From Carposina sasakii (taxonomy: Eukaryota > Arthropoda > Insecta > Lepidoptera > Carposinidae): a DNA stretch of 64,000 bases. The notes beneath the pieces were generated by a model, which saw only the letters and a program-made list of their open reading frames with translations, was not told where the DNA came from and did no database searches. Shown here piece by piece: positions 36,095-48,354 of the stretch (positions are counted from its first letter, which is position 1; each line of letters begins with the position of its first letter). A program made the translations under genes and the position numbers. The stretch spans positions 8,866,001 to 8,930,000 of the forward strand of contig CP053154.1 of NCBI GenBank assembly GCA_014607495.2, given 5' to 3'.

Positions 36095-36393
36095 GGGTCT
36101 ACTCTGAAATTCCGCTTTCGAATCTTTCGGTCCGACCGAAGCCCGACCGAATCGAAGCCTTTGACCCTACTACGAAATTGCTTCGGATGTTCACAACTCA
36201 TTCAGAATCATAGAGAATAATTCACATTGACTAATATTATAAGTTTTCTATTATCTAGCCTTATACCTGTCAAATAGAGTTCGATCGGACCGAATGAAAA
36301 AACGGGCGACTGATCCGATCGAAGGAAGTTCGTAGTAGGAAACATCTCGATATTCGGCCGATACTTCGTTTATCGTCACTTCAGAGTAGACCC
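36095..36393. mobile_element. MITE with GGGTCTACTCTGAA ends
   Basis: 299 bp with 14-bp perfect terminal inverted repeats. Inner parts (gaccgaagcccgaccgaatc and ttcgatcggaccgaatg) carry gaccga-type words in both orientations. No coding frame. The target duplication is unclear, so the superfamily is open. Confidence 0.75.
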
Positions 36394-37253
36394 CCTGGTT
36401 CTATATGTATTTATCTCTTTGAAATGACGGGAGAGTATCTAGTTATAGGCGGATTTAGGAGGGGAAGAGGTACGGGGTCACGTGCGAGAAGTTTAAAACG
36501 GCTTGTGTGCTAGCCAGGGATAACAAACTTTCCGAGAATCGAGCAATTGACGACATTTACGCAACAAGTCCTTAGGGATCTTAGTGTGAGACTAGGTTTA
36601 TGTGTTGTCAAGTGCGGGTATATTTATATTTCTTTATTGAGCCTAAGGATTAAAATTTTATTTTTATTTCAATAGCAATATCGAATTCGAATCTAGAATG
36701 CATCGACTTCTTCTCCTTTGCGTTTTGTAAGAGTCAACTATAATTCCTTAGTCTATTCTTACAAGGGTTCTCACATGCGAAGACTGCCACTGTTTTTTCT
36801 TTTTCGCGATCTCGCAGCTCTGGCTACCTCATTGTGGCAACAGCCATGTCCATACTATGTATGTATATGACGTAGCGATAGTCGTTTCAAGGAATGTATT
36901 TCGCTCCAAAAAGTTCCGCATTCAAAATTTTAATCAAAGCCAGTTATGCCGTTTGAAGCCGTTAAGAAGTGACCCGACACACGTGTACAAAACGCGCATT
37001 CCACTTTGTCTCCCACACGGCTAGGCAAAGGGGCAGGAAACGGAAGCGGTTTATCCGAGCTGCGGAACTCGGAGACGTACCGGCCGGGTTCCTTCGGGCC
37101 ATTGTACTTGCATGAGCATGTTTGTAACACTATAATACTGTGTTTACATTTATTTGGTATATTACTAATGTGACAAGTTGTAGATAAAATAGTAACTGAA
37201 AGAAAATATAATTAAAGTAGGTATGTAGTTTCAGTATACATTTTAATATACAT

Positions 37254-37943
37254 TTTTAGGGTTCTGACCAAAATGGTAAATTTGAGCAATACCTACTGAA
37301 TAATGTGAATAAAATATGACCTTTTTCTCCACTTATAATAAAACATACAAAAATAAAACCCTCTCAAATATAGCTCAGAGTATTTGTGCGTGAGTAAGAC
37401 TCGCACTTGACCGGCTTTTTAGGGTTCCATAGCCAAATGGCAAATAACGGAGCCCTTATAGTTTCGTCAAGTCTGTCTGTCTGTCTGTCCGTATGTCACA
37501 CCTGAAACTATAAGAACTATGCTATTGAAACTTGGTAAGCGTATGTTTTCTCTGAACCACATTAAGATTTTCACACAAAAATAGAAAAAACAACAATGAA
37601 TTTTGAGGGTTTCCCATACTTAGAACTGAACATACGTGTGAGGTATCTATGAATAGGTCTTCAAAAATGATACTGAGGTTTCTAACATAATTTTTTCTAA
37701 AGTGAATAGTTTGCGCGAGAGACACTTCCAAAGTGGTAAAATGTGTGTCCAGCCCCCTATAACTTCTAAAATAAGAGAATGATAACACTAAAAAATAAAC
37801 GATGTACATTACCATGCAAACTTCCGGCTTGAATGAGATCTAGTTAGTAGTTTTTTTAATGCGTCATAAATCGTGAACTGAAATTTAGCTTTCATACGGA
37901 ATCCTTTATGGGCGAGTCCGACTTACTCTTGGCCGCTTTTTTT
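37254..37943 (-). repeat. Family E, one long and one short copy in tandem
   Basis: The long copy (about 37416-37943) has its head at the right (ttggccgctttttt) and its tail at the left (gctttttagggttccatagc, with tctgtctgtctgtctgtccg). The short copy (37254-37416) ends with the head gtaagactcgcacttgaccg directly abutting it. Both are minus. The 97-codon minus-strand frame at 37522-37815 is part of the repeat. Confidence 0.7.
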
Positions 37944-38429
37944 AAATTATAGTGCCTGAATAAACAGTACGGTACGTGTACTTACACGGCATACAAAAGA
38001 AATTTAAACCATTTCAGTACCTACCTATATATTTTTCAATCCAATAAGCTAAATTGGAAAATTGCTGTTACTCCTGCCGACACAAATGTCGGCTAACACA
38101 AATTTCCCGATTCCTATTCGGTTTACAATCTGTTTGACATCCGGGAAACGAATGTTCAAAAAAAAACGGGATTTCGTTAGATGGGCCGGGTCGAGACCAC
38201 GCGGCCGCACGTAATTTAATCTTGTATCACTTTGACTAAGCCTTGTGCAAAAAGCAATAGATCTCTCTGCGTATTGGAAACTTTCAACACTTCTAAAACA
38301 TACCGGCCGATGTGTCTACCCTTAAAACTAAGCTTAATTACTCCTTTCTCCATATTCTCCACATTATTAGACCAATGAGTTAAAGCGTCGAACTCAAAGC
38401 AATAACTAAAACTAAACACGTTTGTAACA

Positions 38430-38770
38430 AGTTGTTTGTTGTGTTATCAGCGCCAAACCAAACGTTCCCCTCGCACATTCGCCGCAAACTTACGCCCGCT
38501 CCTAATGAAAACTTTGTCTGAGGTGAAAGCCTGTCCGACGCCGAATTTTGTGTAAATAGTTAACACGATTACATTGTTTCGTGAAGATAATCTTATAAAA
38601 TGTCAAATCGATAGTTTTGTGGGTCGACTGTGCGTGAATGTGCGAGTGCGGAAAGTAAATCAGTTGAAACAAATGTGGAGCATCAGTCAGCAGGGCGGTG
38701 GGCCGCGCTGCGTCGTTAGCGGTCCGGCCTGGCGTAATAAATCTCTCCGCCGCCACCTTGAGAGCAATTT
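38430..38770. other. GC-richer unique island 4
   Basis: Overlapping short frames on both strands, for example 38502-38786 minus and 38574-38789 plus, without a domain. It includes ggcggtgggccgcgctgcgt. Possible regulatory or promoter DNA by composition only. Confidence 0.3.
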
Positions 38771-39076
38771 CTATAAAACAGTTCACTAATCACACCAACA
38801 TTCCATCATTTCTAGCTCAAATTACAACAAGTATCAACTTAAAGGTCGAAAATGAGCATTTGAGGAATAAAAGCCCGTTTTGTACTTGTGTGAATATGAA
38901 ACTTGAAATTGCGGTGCGATACAGCCGGCCCACGTATGTACGGAGAATACATTTATTTATGTGAATCCAGCGCACATTAATCATAACGAACAGGGCAATG
39001 CTGTAGCGAGGCATTCAGGAGCCCTCGGCCCACCGCAAATAACTGCACCGGACTTTTAATCTTACCTGAGGTCGAT

Positions 39077-39445
39077 TAAAACCTTCCGGAAAACATTTGT
39101 TCTTTTCTATTTTATGCAAATAGTGAGTAAATTATTTTTGCTTCAATTTATTTATTTTCGTAAGAAAATGGATTTGAGAAAGTTGTTTTACTTGTATTAG
39201 ATTTATTTCTTGTTTTACTTGTATTAGAATTATACGATAAAAGAAAGACATAGAACTAATTTGGAAAGGATTGAAAAATGTAATACTTACGTAAGTTTAT
39301 TTAGTATACACTTAGATAATATATTTTATTATAGTCCACTATAACATTTTTCAATCCTTTCCAAATTAGTTCTATGTCTTTCTTTTATACCAAACTCACT
39401 ATTTGCATAAAATAGAAAAGAACAAATGTTTTCCGGAAGGTTTTA
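39077..39445. mobile_element. Foldback element with a 107-bp block in one arm only
   Basis: Outer arms 39077-39129 and 39394-39445 are near-perfect complements (taaaaccttccggaaaacat / atgttttccggaaggtttta). Inner arms 39237-39281 and 39344-39388 are perfect complements over 45 bp (ataaaagaaagacatagaac / gttctatgtctttcttttat). The left arm has 107 bp (39130-39236) where the right has only 5 nt. The 107-bp block includes a direct repeat of ttttacttgtattaga. No coding frame. Confidence 0.9.
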
Positions 39446-39941
39446 TCCGGAAGGTCTATCGATTAAAACTATGGTGAAACTTTATCGTTTCAATAATATT
39501 TTATTATTTAAAAATAGAGCAAGACAGTTGATGAATTTTCATCGTAACCGCATCCATCCAATTTCCAACGATTTCTTTTATTTTTGTTGCACACAGAGAT
39601 ATGTCCTGTACTTTATCCGGACATTTTCTATTTGCCGTTTGATTGCTTTGCGGCATCTCTCTGGAGGGTAATCTCTTCTAAAGGACATTATATCTCAAAT
39701 CGTACTGTGTACCAAAATACCTAATTAAAGTTCAACTTGAAAAAATTAAAAGAATAACTTTAAAATTTTAGACGATACTTAAAATGTAAAAAATAAAATA
39801 TGATACATACAACTTTTTGAAGTTATCTAATATTTATTTTTATAGAGATTAGTGATTTTGATGAATTGGTCTTAAAACTGTCATTTTTAGTTAATGTATT
39901 ATTATACCTATATATAAGTTTTAAGAAAGGAATATCCTTAC

Positions 39942-40100
39942 TTATATAATAAATGCGAAAGAAACCCGGTCTGTCTGTTCGGCTTTCACTCTAATACTAC
40001 GGAACCGAGTTAAATATTTTTATCCCGGATGATTTCGACATTTTGTTTTTTTTTCTGCAGTCCATGCGGACGGAGTCGCGAGCGTACATCAGTATATAGG
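39942..40100 (-). repeat. Family H copy 2
   Basis: acttatataataaatgcgaa, then atttttatcccggatgattt, cgacattttgtttttttttc and tgcagtccatgcggacggag. Inverted relative to 3996-4190. Confidence 0.65.
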
Positions 40101-40634
40101 AATACAGAATGTTATTGACCATTTTCTAAATCAACATAGCTATCACAAAACCGAATAACCTACTATATACTTACTTTATTTTTATACCCAGGTGACATTT
40201 TGTTACATGATTTTAGTGTTGCAAAATATTAAAATATATTTTCTATTGAAATGGATATTGCGGAGGCGAGGCCGTAAACTCTGACAATGGGACATATGGC
40301 ACTCACTAATCATACTTTGCTTTCTGTTTTATTTCGTATTTCCATTAGCGTATTTCAAAAGGTATTGACATATGGGGCACTTTTACGAGTTACGCGTTCG
40401 CTGTACCGTAAATTTTATGTTACTTTGTTCACCGCCTTAGTTTTGAATTCTCGAATTGGAAACTGTGCCAGTTGGTTTTCTTCCATGGTAGTTAACAGTG
40501 TTTTTTTGTGATTATAATAAAGAAGTTATTACTTTTATAAAATATGTAGTATCCATAAAAACTTTTGAGAATATGAAAGCTTAAGTTGTTACTTATATTG
40601 TTCTATTACAAATTTTAAAAAAAAATCTTGGTGG

Positions 40635-40698
40635 GTCCAAACCACGATTATTATTATTTTACGACCACCACGATTATTAGTCCAAACCACGATTATTA
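40635..40698. repeat. Short direct repeats accacgattatta
   Basis: gtccaaaccacgattatta occurs at 40635-40653 and 40680-40698, with a partial third copy (accaccacgattattag) between. Confidence 0.8.
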
Positions 40699-41082
40699 GT
40701 ACGAGACCACCTTTCAGAGCATTTCAAGATGTTTAAATTACGTAGCAGTATCGTATCAATGAAACTAATTCACTTATTACAGACGCTTGTAAATTATAAC
40801 TATAAAGCTATACCTAACCTCAACTAAACAATCCTATGTTCGGAAATAATGTCAGCAAATTGAGTATACATCCAGGGCGCCCTTCACTGGCCGATAACAG
40901 CGTTATAATGTGTCGGAACTGCTTCATACTTCTTGGAAACGATACTTTAATCGCTTCCAATGTTCTACTTTGTCACAATTGGTCTATTACCCCCGAAATG
41001 TGCAAACTGTGATTTACTGAGCTTAACCCGTTCGCCGATTTACTACTGTAAACTTGTAAATTATGAAGTTGTGGCATATTGT

Positions 41083-41540
41083 GTATTGTTCGTGTTATTA
41101 GTAGGTTTATTACCTAACGTTTTACAGATGTATGGGCTTTTCGATATTTGCATATAGTATCAAGCCAGTTTGATGTCAAAGGTACCTATATATTATTATT
41201 ATTATTATTATTGTATCTCTTTCGAAATTCTCGGGACTACAGAGTCCCGGTCCTTTGAAGGCTGCATCGGGCCGTAGCCAAATTAGAGGCCCTTTTAAGA
41301 GAGCATTAATATGGTATGGGTTGTGGCGGTGATATCCCCGCCATGTGTATTGTTCGTGTTATTAGTAGGTTTATGAAGGAGACTAACGGACGCCTGCCAT
41401 TACAACCAAGTCTCATAATTGTTGTGGCAGGCGGTGACTCGCCGACTCATGTATGGGCTTTTCGATCGAAGCCAACTTGCCACATTGCATATAGTATCAA
41501 GCCAGTTTGATGTCAAAGGTACCTATATATTATTATTATA
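41083..41540 (+). repeat. Direct duplication enclosing an unclassified segment
   Basis: tgttcgtgttattagtaggt occurs at 41088 and 41349, and gcatatagtatcaagccagt plus ttgatgtcaaaggtacctat at 41150-41190 and 41489-41529, each followed by a tta/att run. The segment between (41215-41340) carries ctcgggactacagagtcccg and gctgcatcgggccgtagcca. It looks like an insertion or tandem duplication with partial loss. Several short frames here have no domain. Confidence 0.65.
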
Positions 41541-41959
41541 GCATCGCACTGTAACTATTACGTAACTAATCTGAAACTTCATTAATAAAATAAGGCTAAT
41601 TAAATTAGTGTTGCCAAGCAAAATTTATTCCATTGATTAATTATAGCCACCGCACTGACTAGGTACAAGGTTAATAAATAAATAATAACTCACTGAATAC
41701 CTTTAATCTTTAATTTACAAAGTTTATTTTTATAGTTTCTCATATTAAAGGAATAATCTAGTAAACATATCAAACTCCGAAGAGCATTAAATGTGATGAA
41801 TTACATAAACTTATGCAAATTAATAGGTCCATATTAGCTTTATATGGTTGGTTAGTTTAGCAGGCAACGTAAACAAATACACGTAACATAATATATATAA
41901 TATTAGAGTTAAACTTAATCGCAGTATGTTTGTAGAGAGTAAGCTTGAAGATTTTGTAA

Positions 41960-42200
41960 CAGAAAGGTTCCGTAGACAAAGTAACTTTATTTCTTAATTG
42001 AATCGATAGACGTTCGTCACCGACACGTTTGCTCCAACCATTCAGGGGGACAATTCTCGAAAAGTCTCGTTTTGGAACGAAGCCGAAATGGAACCGTTGT
42101 AGACGCTCAGAACAAAGCAATAATTACTTAACGGTGACGTAATTAGACACGTTTCAGCACGAGATAGATTTTGTTTTTATTCTGTCATACTCGCGATCGA
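41960..42200 (+). repeat. Family J copy 2 with an extra left part
   Basis: Blocks gaaaagtctcgttttggaac, aacaaagcaataattactta, acggtgacgtaattagacac and ttattctgtcatactcgcga match 32551-32692. The left part (gacaaagtaactttatttct, cgacacgtttgctccaacc) matches 5595-5660 but is missing at the first J copy. Confidence 0.7.
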
Positions 42201-43267
42201 TGCGTACCCACTGTCTAAGTACCCAGTTTAGTTTTCCGAAACTACTTATTTTGATGTTAATAACATCTCTGACATCCTCAGGATTAAAGGCCAAGATTAG
42301 TGACACTATGTTGGTTTATAATACATGCTTTTGTAGCCACCGTTTCCATTGAAAATAATGTTATTTTTCCTACTTATATTATAAATTATTTCTTATTTTT
42401 AAAGTTTATTATAATGAAATACTCAGCTAGAAAAAATAAGAAAATGTTTGATATGTAATATAGACAGGTATAATGAGCATACAACATTTACTAATAAATG
42501 TTATTATATTACCAAAATATGAAGGTTGCCGAAAGTGTACAAAGCGTGGACAGAATCGCAAGCGTTCGCTAGTCTAGCTAATATCATAAATAATGTATAG
42601 AGGTCAAACATCGAAGTTACCCCGTGGAAAGGGCCTCGGGTAACTCTGGGTACATTTTCATGATCTTGCGGTCGGCGATATTCGCCAGTTAATATTAGTT
42701 TATGGACCCTTTGCCCGAATTGTGTATAAAATTAATAAACACCTGTTTATAGTGGCCCTAAATGTTTTACATAATAGGCTCTATTAATTTTAGAACCCGT
42801 GTGAGAATATTTCGATAAGTAGGCATGAGAGAAAAAAACAAAAATCAAATTAAGTATTGGAATTATCGTGTTTAATTTTCAACTTCATTTCGCAACATCA
42901 ATTAGGTATATTATTGATCAGATATTTAATAATTAATAAAAATAAAATTAATATAAAAACTTCTATGTTTCCAATAGATTTATTCTAACTAAACTATGCT
43001 TACCTATTATAATGTAAAAGGAAACACTTTTGCGTGTTTCTCTCTGGTTTTTTCTTCCAGTAAATACTATTTCTAAATTTCTAGTCGTATGCAAGCAATA
43101 AGCTCTTCAAATCGTACATTGTGGTACGAGTACGGACGATATTGGTAAAGGCTGGTTATTTCCTGTTTTTTCCTAGTTCGCATCTGTATGGAAAAAAACA
43201 AGTTTTCAATATAGGAAGATTAAAAGTTGAATATGGTTTTGGTGATACTTTTCTAACTACATATTAT

Positions 43268-43492
43268 AATTACGATACACACATACATACAATCACGCCT
43301 ATCCCTTACGGGGTAGGCAGAGCACCAAGGGCCGATAGAATCACATGGTGCCACTTCTGACCAATTTGAGGGTATAGTTGAGATGTACAAGTTCGGTTAG
43401 TAGTGACAGGTGGTCAGCCCATCGCCTACAAAACACCAAGACCCTCTTATCCGTCTCTGACTTATACAGTATGCCCAGGAAGAGAAGCAGCT
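43268..43492 (-). repeat. Family B, long copy (inverted)
   Basis: acacatacatacaatcacgc at the tail, then ggtatagttgagatgtacaa, aggtggtcagcccatcgcct and cccaggaagagaagcagctg at the head. It matches 1314-1538 over its whole length. No target duplication was recognised. The 123-codon frame 43378-43749 begins in it and is rejected. Confidence 0.85.
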
Positions 43493-44117
43493 GGAATATT
43501 TGTATATGTTTATTTTCACTCCCAGAGCAGTATAAAATTACGATGGCTAGCACAGATAAACATTATGCAATTATTACCCACCTTATTAGGTTTCTACATG
43601 TAGAAAATCCTCGTTTATTTTTACAACAAATTCACTTTGATAGACATAATTTATGGATTACTTATGAGGAGCACGTAATTTTTATGGCGATTGAACTAGG
43701 CAAGCTAAGTAGGTTTTACATTTTATACCTTTACATTATATTTACCTAAGTATACAATTATTTTTTCATTACAATCATATATCAGCAACTGACCGAACTA
43801 TGTCTGCAAAATTCCGATTTTTCTTTTCAATTCAGTCGCTAAAGATTTTAAAGAACAAGAAGAATAAGAAGAAAAAATTTCTACCAGAAGAATAAAAGGA
43901 AATTTTAAAATACGCGCAATAAGCCGACAGCCAAATATTGGTTTCCAAAACGTTGATATTTTCTCCCGGCGAAGTAATAATCATCGGAGCGTGCACACGT
44001 GCGCCGGGTTTGTATACCAGAAACTATATTGCGAGAAACATGAATGTTGCAGCATTTTTTATTAATAAGTAGGTAGGTAGTGTATGTATATTGTATTATC
44101 TATGCTTTTGGCAGAGT

Positions 44118-44335
44118 AGGATAGCACCACCTCATCTCTGTCCGTGGGTATTGTAAGTGGGGATTAAGGGTTTCTGGGAGCTGAGCAGCAGCGCTTACCG
44201 TGTTGACAACATAGTCCGAAAATAACACTGCGGTCACCAACCCGGTTGCCCAACGTGGTAACCATGGCAGTACCCTTGTGGCGTGCCCTGGAGGAGACCT
44301 ACGTCCAACAGTGGACTGCAATACGCTAATGTTTG
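44118..44335 (+). repeat. Family A copy
   Basis: tgtccgtgggtattgtaagt, gggattaagggtttctggga, gttgacaacatagtccgaaa, cctggaggagacctacgtcc and aacagtggactgcaatacgc. Compared with the dimer it lacks the left end and has a gap in the gcaaaaccccc stretch. Confidence 0.85.
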
Positions 44336-44654
44336 ACAGCATATTGTAGCGCTTTTAGATGTTTTTTTAAATCATATTTAGATTTTAAAAAATAGTTGAG
44401 GCGTAAGTAATTGATTAACTTTCAGGCCAATTTGATATTATATGATTCAATTTAACAAATTGCATATTCAACTCTAATTCGAATAGGACATTAGGAACTT
44501 AAGTATTCGATATTGTGCTTGAATTTTCACGTCAACATTAAAATGTACATAGGTTCAAAATATTTTTTTTTAAATGTCCATTATAAAAATTAAATATTTT
44601 CTAAACAATACCCACAGCGCAGAAACATAATATAAGTAACATACATATATGTAG

Positions 44655-44700
44655 ACACAGCTATGTGCCCGAAACAGTGTAGCCAGACTGCTGAATCATA
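44655..44700. repeat. Small family C-like scrap
   Basis: gacacagctatgtgcccgaa resembles 25741-25785 and aaggctgtgttcccgaaatg at 47640. Too short to classify. Confidence 0.35.
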
Positions 44701-44899
44701 AAGAAATATGCTAAACTATAAATAAATACGTTAAATATAAATAAATACAAACCCAATTACGATTACTGGCGTAGCCGAGTGTACGAACGTGCAAACAATA
44801 TATTCGAGAATCTGCAGTCCGTCTGTTTGCGGCGACCTCTCATCTGCGACCATAGACTTGATTACAATAGAAGAACAAGCTTAGGAAGAAGAAGGACTC

Positions 44900-46780
44900 A
44901 GGTACATACCCGGGGGACTAGGTATTACACAGATAATATGGGCATTTTCATATGAAATCAGATAACCAACATAACGAGGTTTCAGAAAAATTATGAAACA
45001 CTTTTCTTTGCGTCTATACCATAAAATGGCAAAATAGGCTGAGTTTGATTTTGGTCAACTTATCCCGCGGGAAGTGGAATGAAGAGCCGTAACTATGCAT
45101 CGGTACAAGAATTAGACATAAAAAAATAAAATATTACAGTATCTGTCTGCCTTTCAACTGAATAGTAAATTAAAATATGATTGGATTTCTTTAATTTGCT
45201 AGTTAAAAGTTAAATATCGTGCATTAAAAAATTTCGACTTCGCAATGATGGTCACGGTTATGCGTAGGCTTCAATCGCAATCTTATACATAGTATATCGC
45301 ATGTGGTCGTGATATAGCAATAACATAAAAGCATTGTTTTAATGGTATGGTATCTACTCGAAGGCCACACTATTGGGACAGTATACTCTAGAAATTTATA
45401 TCTATGTCAACAGGGTCGGCACGTCCCACCCCAAGTAATTTGTTTACCCTAAATGTATTCAAAATAATGTTTCATACATTTGTTTTGCTCAACAATCTCA
45501 TATTAATGTTAACGAGACCATTTAAATTTTAATCTCATACAATAAGTTTAGTAAGATGAATGAAAGGGTTTATAAGTTACTAAAATATAAACTATTAAAC
45601 AACTTTCACCCAAATCTGTTCTTCTATTTTAATACAGGAAGAAAGTACTTAGACCAAACAAAGTCAGGCAAGATTTCTTTACATATGATTACAATAGAGT
45701 GTATCTAATAGATAGATATATCTATGGACTGGATAATCACATCAGTACATATTATTTTAATTGTATGAAAACAATATTGAAAAAGTGTCTTTGTTTAGAT
45801 TTCCGTCAATCAAACGCTAAGCCAATAGGAAGGCGGGCGCTGGCAATATTGCTCTTACAATATAGTCAGATATTTCCGCTTGATGCATTTTTGATGTTTT
45901 TCTGATGTGGGTCTATCGCGCACTGCTATCTAAATGTGATGAATATTCAACGTGTTTGACTTAGCTTGATGCGCCCGGGTTTCAATTTTGTTTGTATTAG
46001 AAAAAAATGTTTAAATGCAACGTGTTTATACTATCCGACCGTTATAAACTTTTCAGCTATATCTACTTGAATGTAGTATTTAAATTTTATCAGTATACAA
46101 TTTACTACAATTATAAATTTTAAATTTAATAATATTAGCCTACAAAAGAACACTTAGGTATAAACCTTTAAAGTAACTTTATTGAACCTAATGAATATTC
46201 AAAAATGTTGATAATTCAATACTATTTTTCTCTAGGTGAAGCCTAATATAATTCCTTTGAAATTCTTAATTTGTATACACTTAGGTACATGAACTCTTCA
46301 AATTACAATTCTGAAATACAAACTATATCAATATTTATTGTATCAGATTCAAAGAAAAATTAAGTCATGTTTAAATAAAATTGAAGCCATGTCCATACTA
46401 AGGCAAAAATCCATCGTTTTTCACTGGGACAACAGTGTCCTAAAGAGCCCATCAAATAAAAGACCTTCTGCATAGATAAAGGGCGTTCGGTCTGTCATTG
46501 ACGAAATTGAATTTGAAATAGATATATCTTACATTATATAAATTTTTAGCCTAAACTTTTAAAATATGTGGAATAAAAATAATGTTATGTTGGGGATACT
46601 CGTATAGGGCAGATTGACGATAATTTATATATTTCACATATAACGATACAAAATCTTATTATTATATTCTGTCAGTTCTTCCAAAAGACTTTGTTTACCA
46701 ATTTCGATTTTATTTGACAGACATATATTCCATATATGTATTTTGCTGCCCAATGTCATGTTTGACGTAACGTTGGTTAA
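44900..46780. other. AT-rich region, no feature recognised
   Basis: Only a featureless 68-codon plus-strand frame at 45699-45905. No repeat family was recognised. Confidence 0.4.
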
Positions 46781-46891
46781 CTTAACACAAAAAGTTTGTC
46801 AAAGGTATACGGGGGAAATTGATAACAAAGTGAGGGTAAATAGCTATAGGGAGATTTGAAAACAATGGTATAGTCGCAGCAACGAGTTCAC

Positions 46892-46967
46892 GATCTATCT
46901 GCATAGCTGTTAGCAGAAGAGCAGCAACACGACCATTCAAGTGCAGAGTCAACGCTACGGAAGACAT
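46892..46967 (-). other. Speculative signal-peptide exon candidate for the CARP gene
   Basis: The minus-strand ATG at 46967 opens 25 codons (MSSVALTLHLNGRVAALLLT and on to QID), with a short hydrophobic run RVAALLLTAM. A possible donor GATC|GTGAAC follows base 46892. It ends in phase 1, exactly the phase needed by the exon at 6409-6459, and would join as ..QID-P-VSGVSWEEWW. Against it: the donor is weak, the hydrophobic core is short, and phase agreement alone has a one-in-three chance. The frame stays open past the donor to 46782. Confidence 0.15.
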
Positions 46968-47024
46968 ATTTGCTGTTCGGCTTTGTAAAATGTAAACAAT
47001 GGGCGTTTGGTATAATTTTGCCAA

Positions 47025-48340
47025 ATTATCGCTTAAAGTTAATTATTGGGAACTTTATGAAAGATAATTCAAAAAATTGGGATCCTATATAATGTAATTA
47101 ATAAGAGGTTTACAGGTAGGTATTGTACAAATGCCATTTCCAATTATATTAGCGTACGGTGTGCATTCACATATAGGCTAGGTACATATAATATGCAAAT
47201 TACAAAAATTAAATTTCAGCGAAATGAAAACCTAAACCCAAATTAGTTTATGAATATTTTACACAACATGGTAGTAACTAACTGACAGCAAAGGCATTAC
47301 CAGCTACAACCAGTTAACTAAATCACGTTGCGGCTTTTAAAATCGGAACTAAATCAATCCCTTACAAACACGCACCTAAACTGTTTAGTTCGGACTGAAC
47401 TAGCGCTATCGCATCAAACTTTAGTATTAATTGTTAATAACTTAGTTATTCAATCCGAAAACCGAGTTGTCGTCACTCGGATAGGTTCCCATTACATGCG
47501 GCGGCGCGTGCGGCGCGGGATGACCACACCGATCTGCACTGGTCGCCGTGCAAAATGGCTTTCAGATTGAAAAATGTGGGTTATACTCAAAAAGCTGTCA
47601 AAAGAGGAGCTGTGATTATCAAGGCTGTAAACATACATATACACAAGGCTGTGTTCCCGAAATGGGGTAGCCAACACCGCAGGATCGTTAATGAAATCCC
47701 ATAACCACGTTAATCATGGCTGGATCAGATGGTAATCAAGAATATCTATATGCCACCACCAAGATAGCCTACGCTGCATAGACCACTGGCTAACATTTTC
47801 ATCTCACCCTTGCAACGGTGAACGACGAAATTTATATGAGCATAGATTGTTTGACCACCTGCCTTTTATACCTGCTCCATGGTCATGCTATATCTATGAA
47901 AGATCTATGGACACATTTTTATTCCAATTCAATGGTTTGGTTTTGTAACCGAAATCTGAAAAGAACTAAATGTTTTTCAATTCTACTTGTATTTTGAATG
48001 AGAGCAGATTCGTATAAAACTGAAATATACAATCTTATAACCCAAGTATTTGGTATAAGCATGATTTTAAATTAATAGAGAACATACTCGAAATTTTAGC
48101 ATTAAAGTGTAGGTGTATACCTATTGCGGTTAAAATATGTATATTGCAAACATTTATCTATACTTGCATAATACACATCAAAACAATGGTTTAGGTTAGG
48201 TTATTATTACTTTCCTGCTTACAAAAACCTTATGTTAGTAAATGATACTATGTATTGATATAGATCATAATGTTTTATAGAAAACCCCACCAACACACCC
48301 AGTGTACTGTATGAATAGTTGCATTAGCACTACCTATTTA
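47025..48340. other. No gene recognised
   Basis: Carries a GC-richer patch at 47460-47560 with an 80-codon frame (47328-47570) of no recognisable domain, and a family C-like scrap at 47628-47700. The rest is AT-rich. Confidence 0.35.
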
Positions 48341-48354
48341 AGTAATTAAAAAAA

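Noticed and set aside
43378..43749. 123-codon plus-strand open frame
   Set aside because: The first third lies in the family B copy on its antisense strand, and the rest is AT-rich with no domain.
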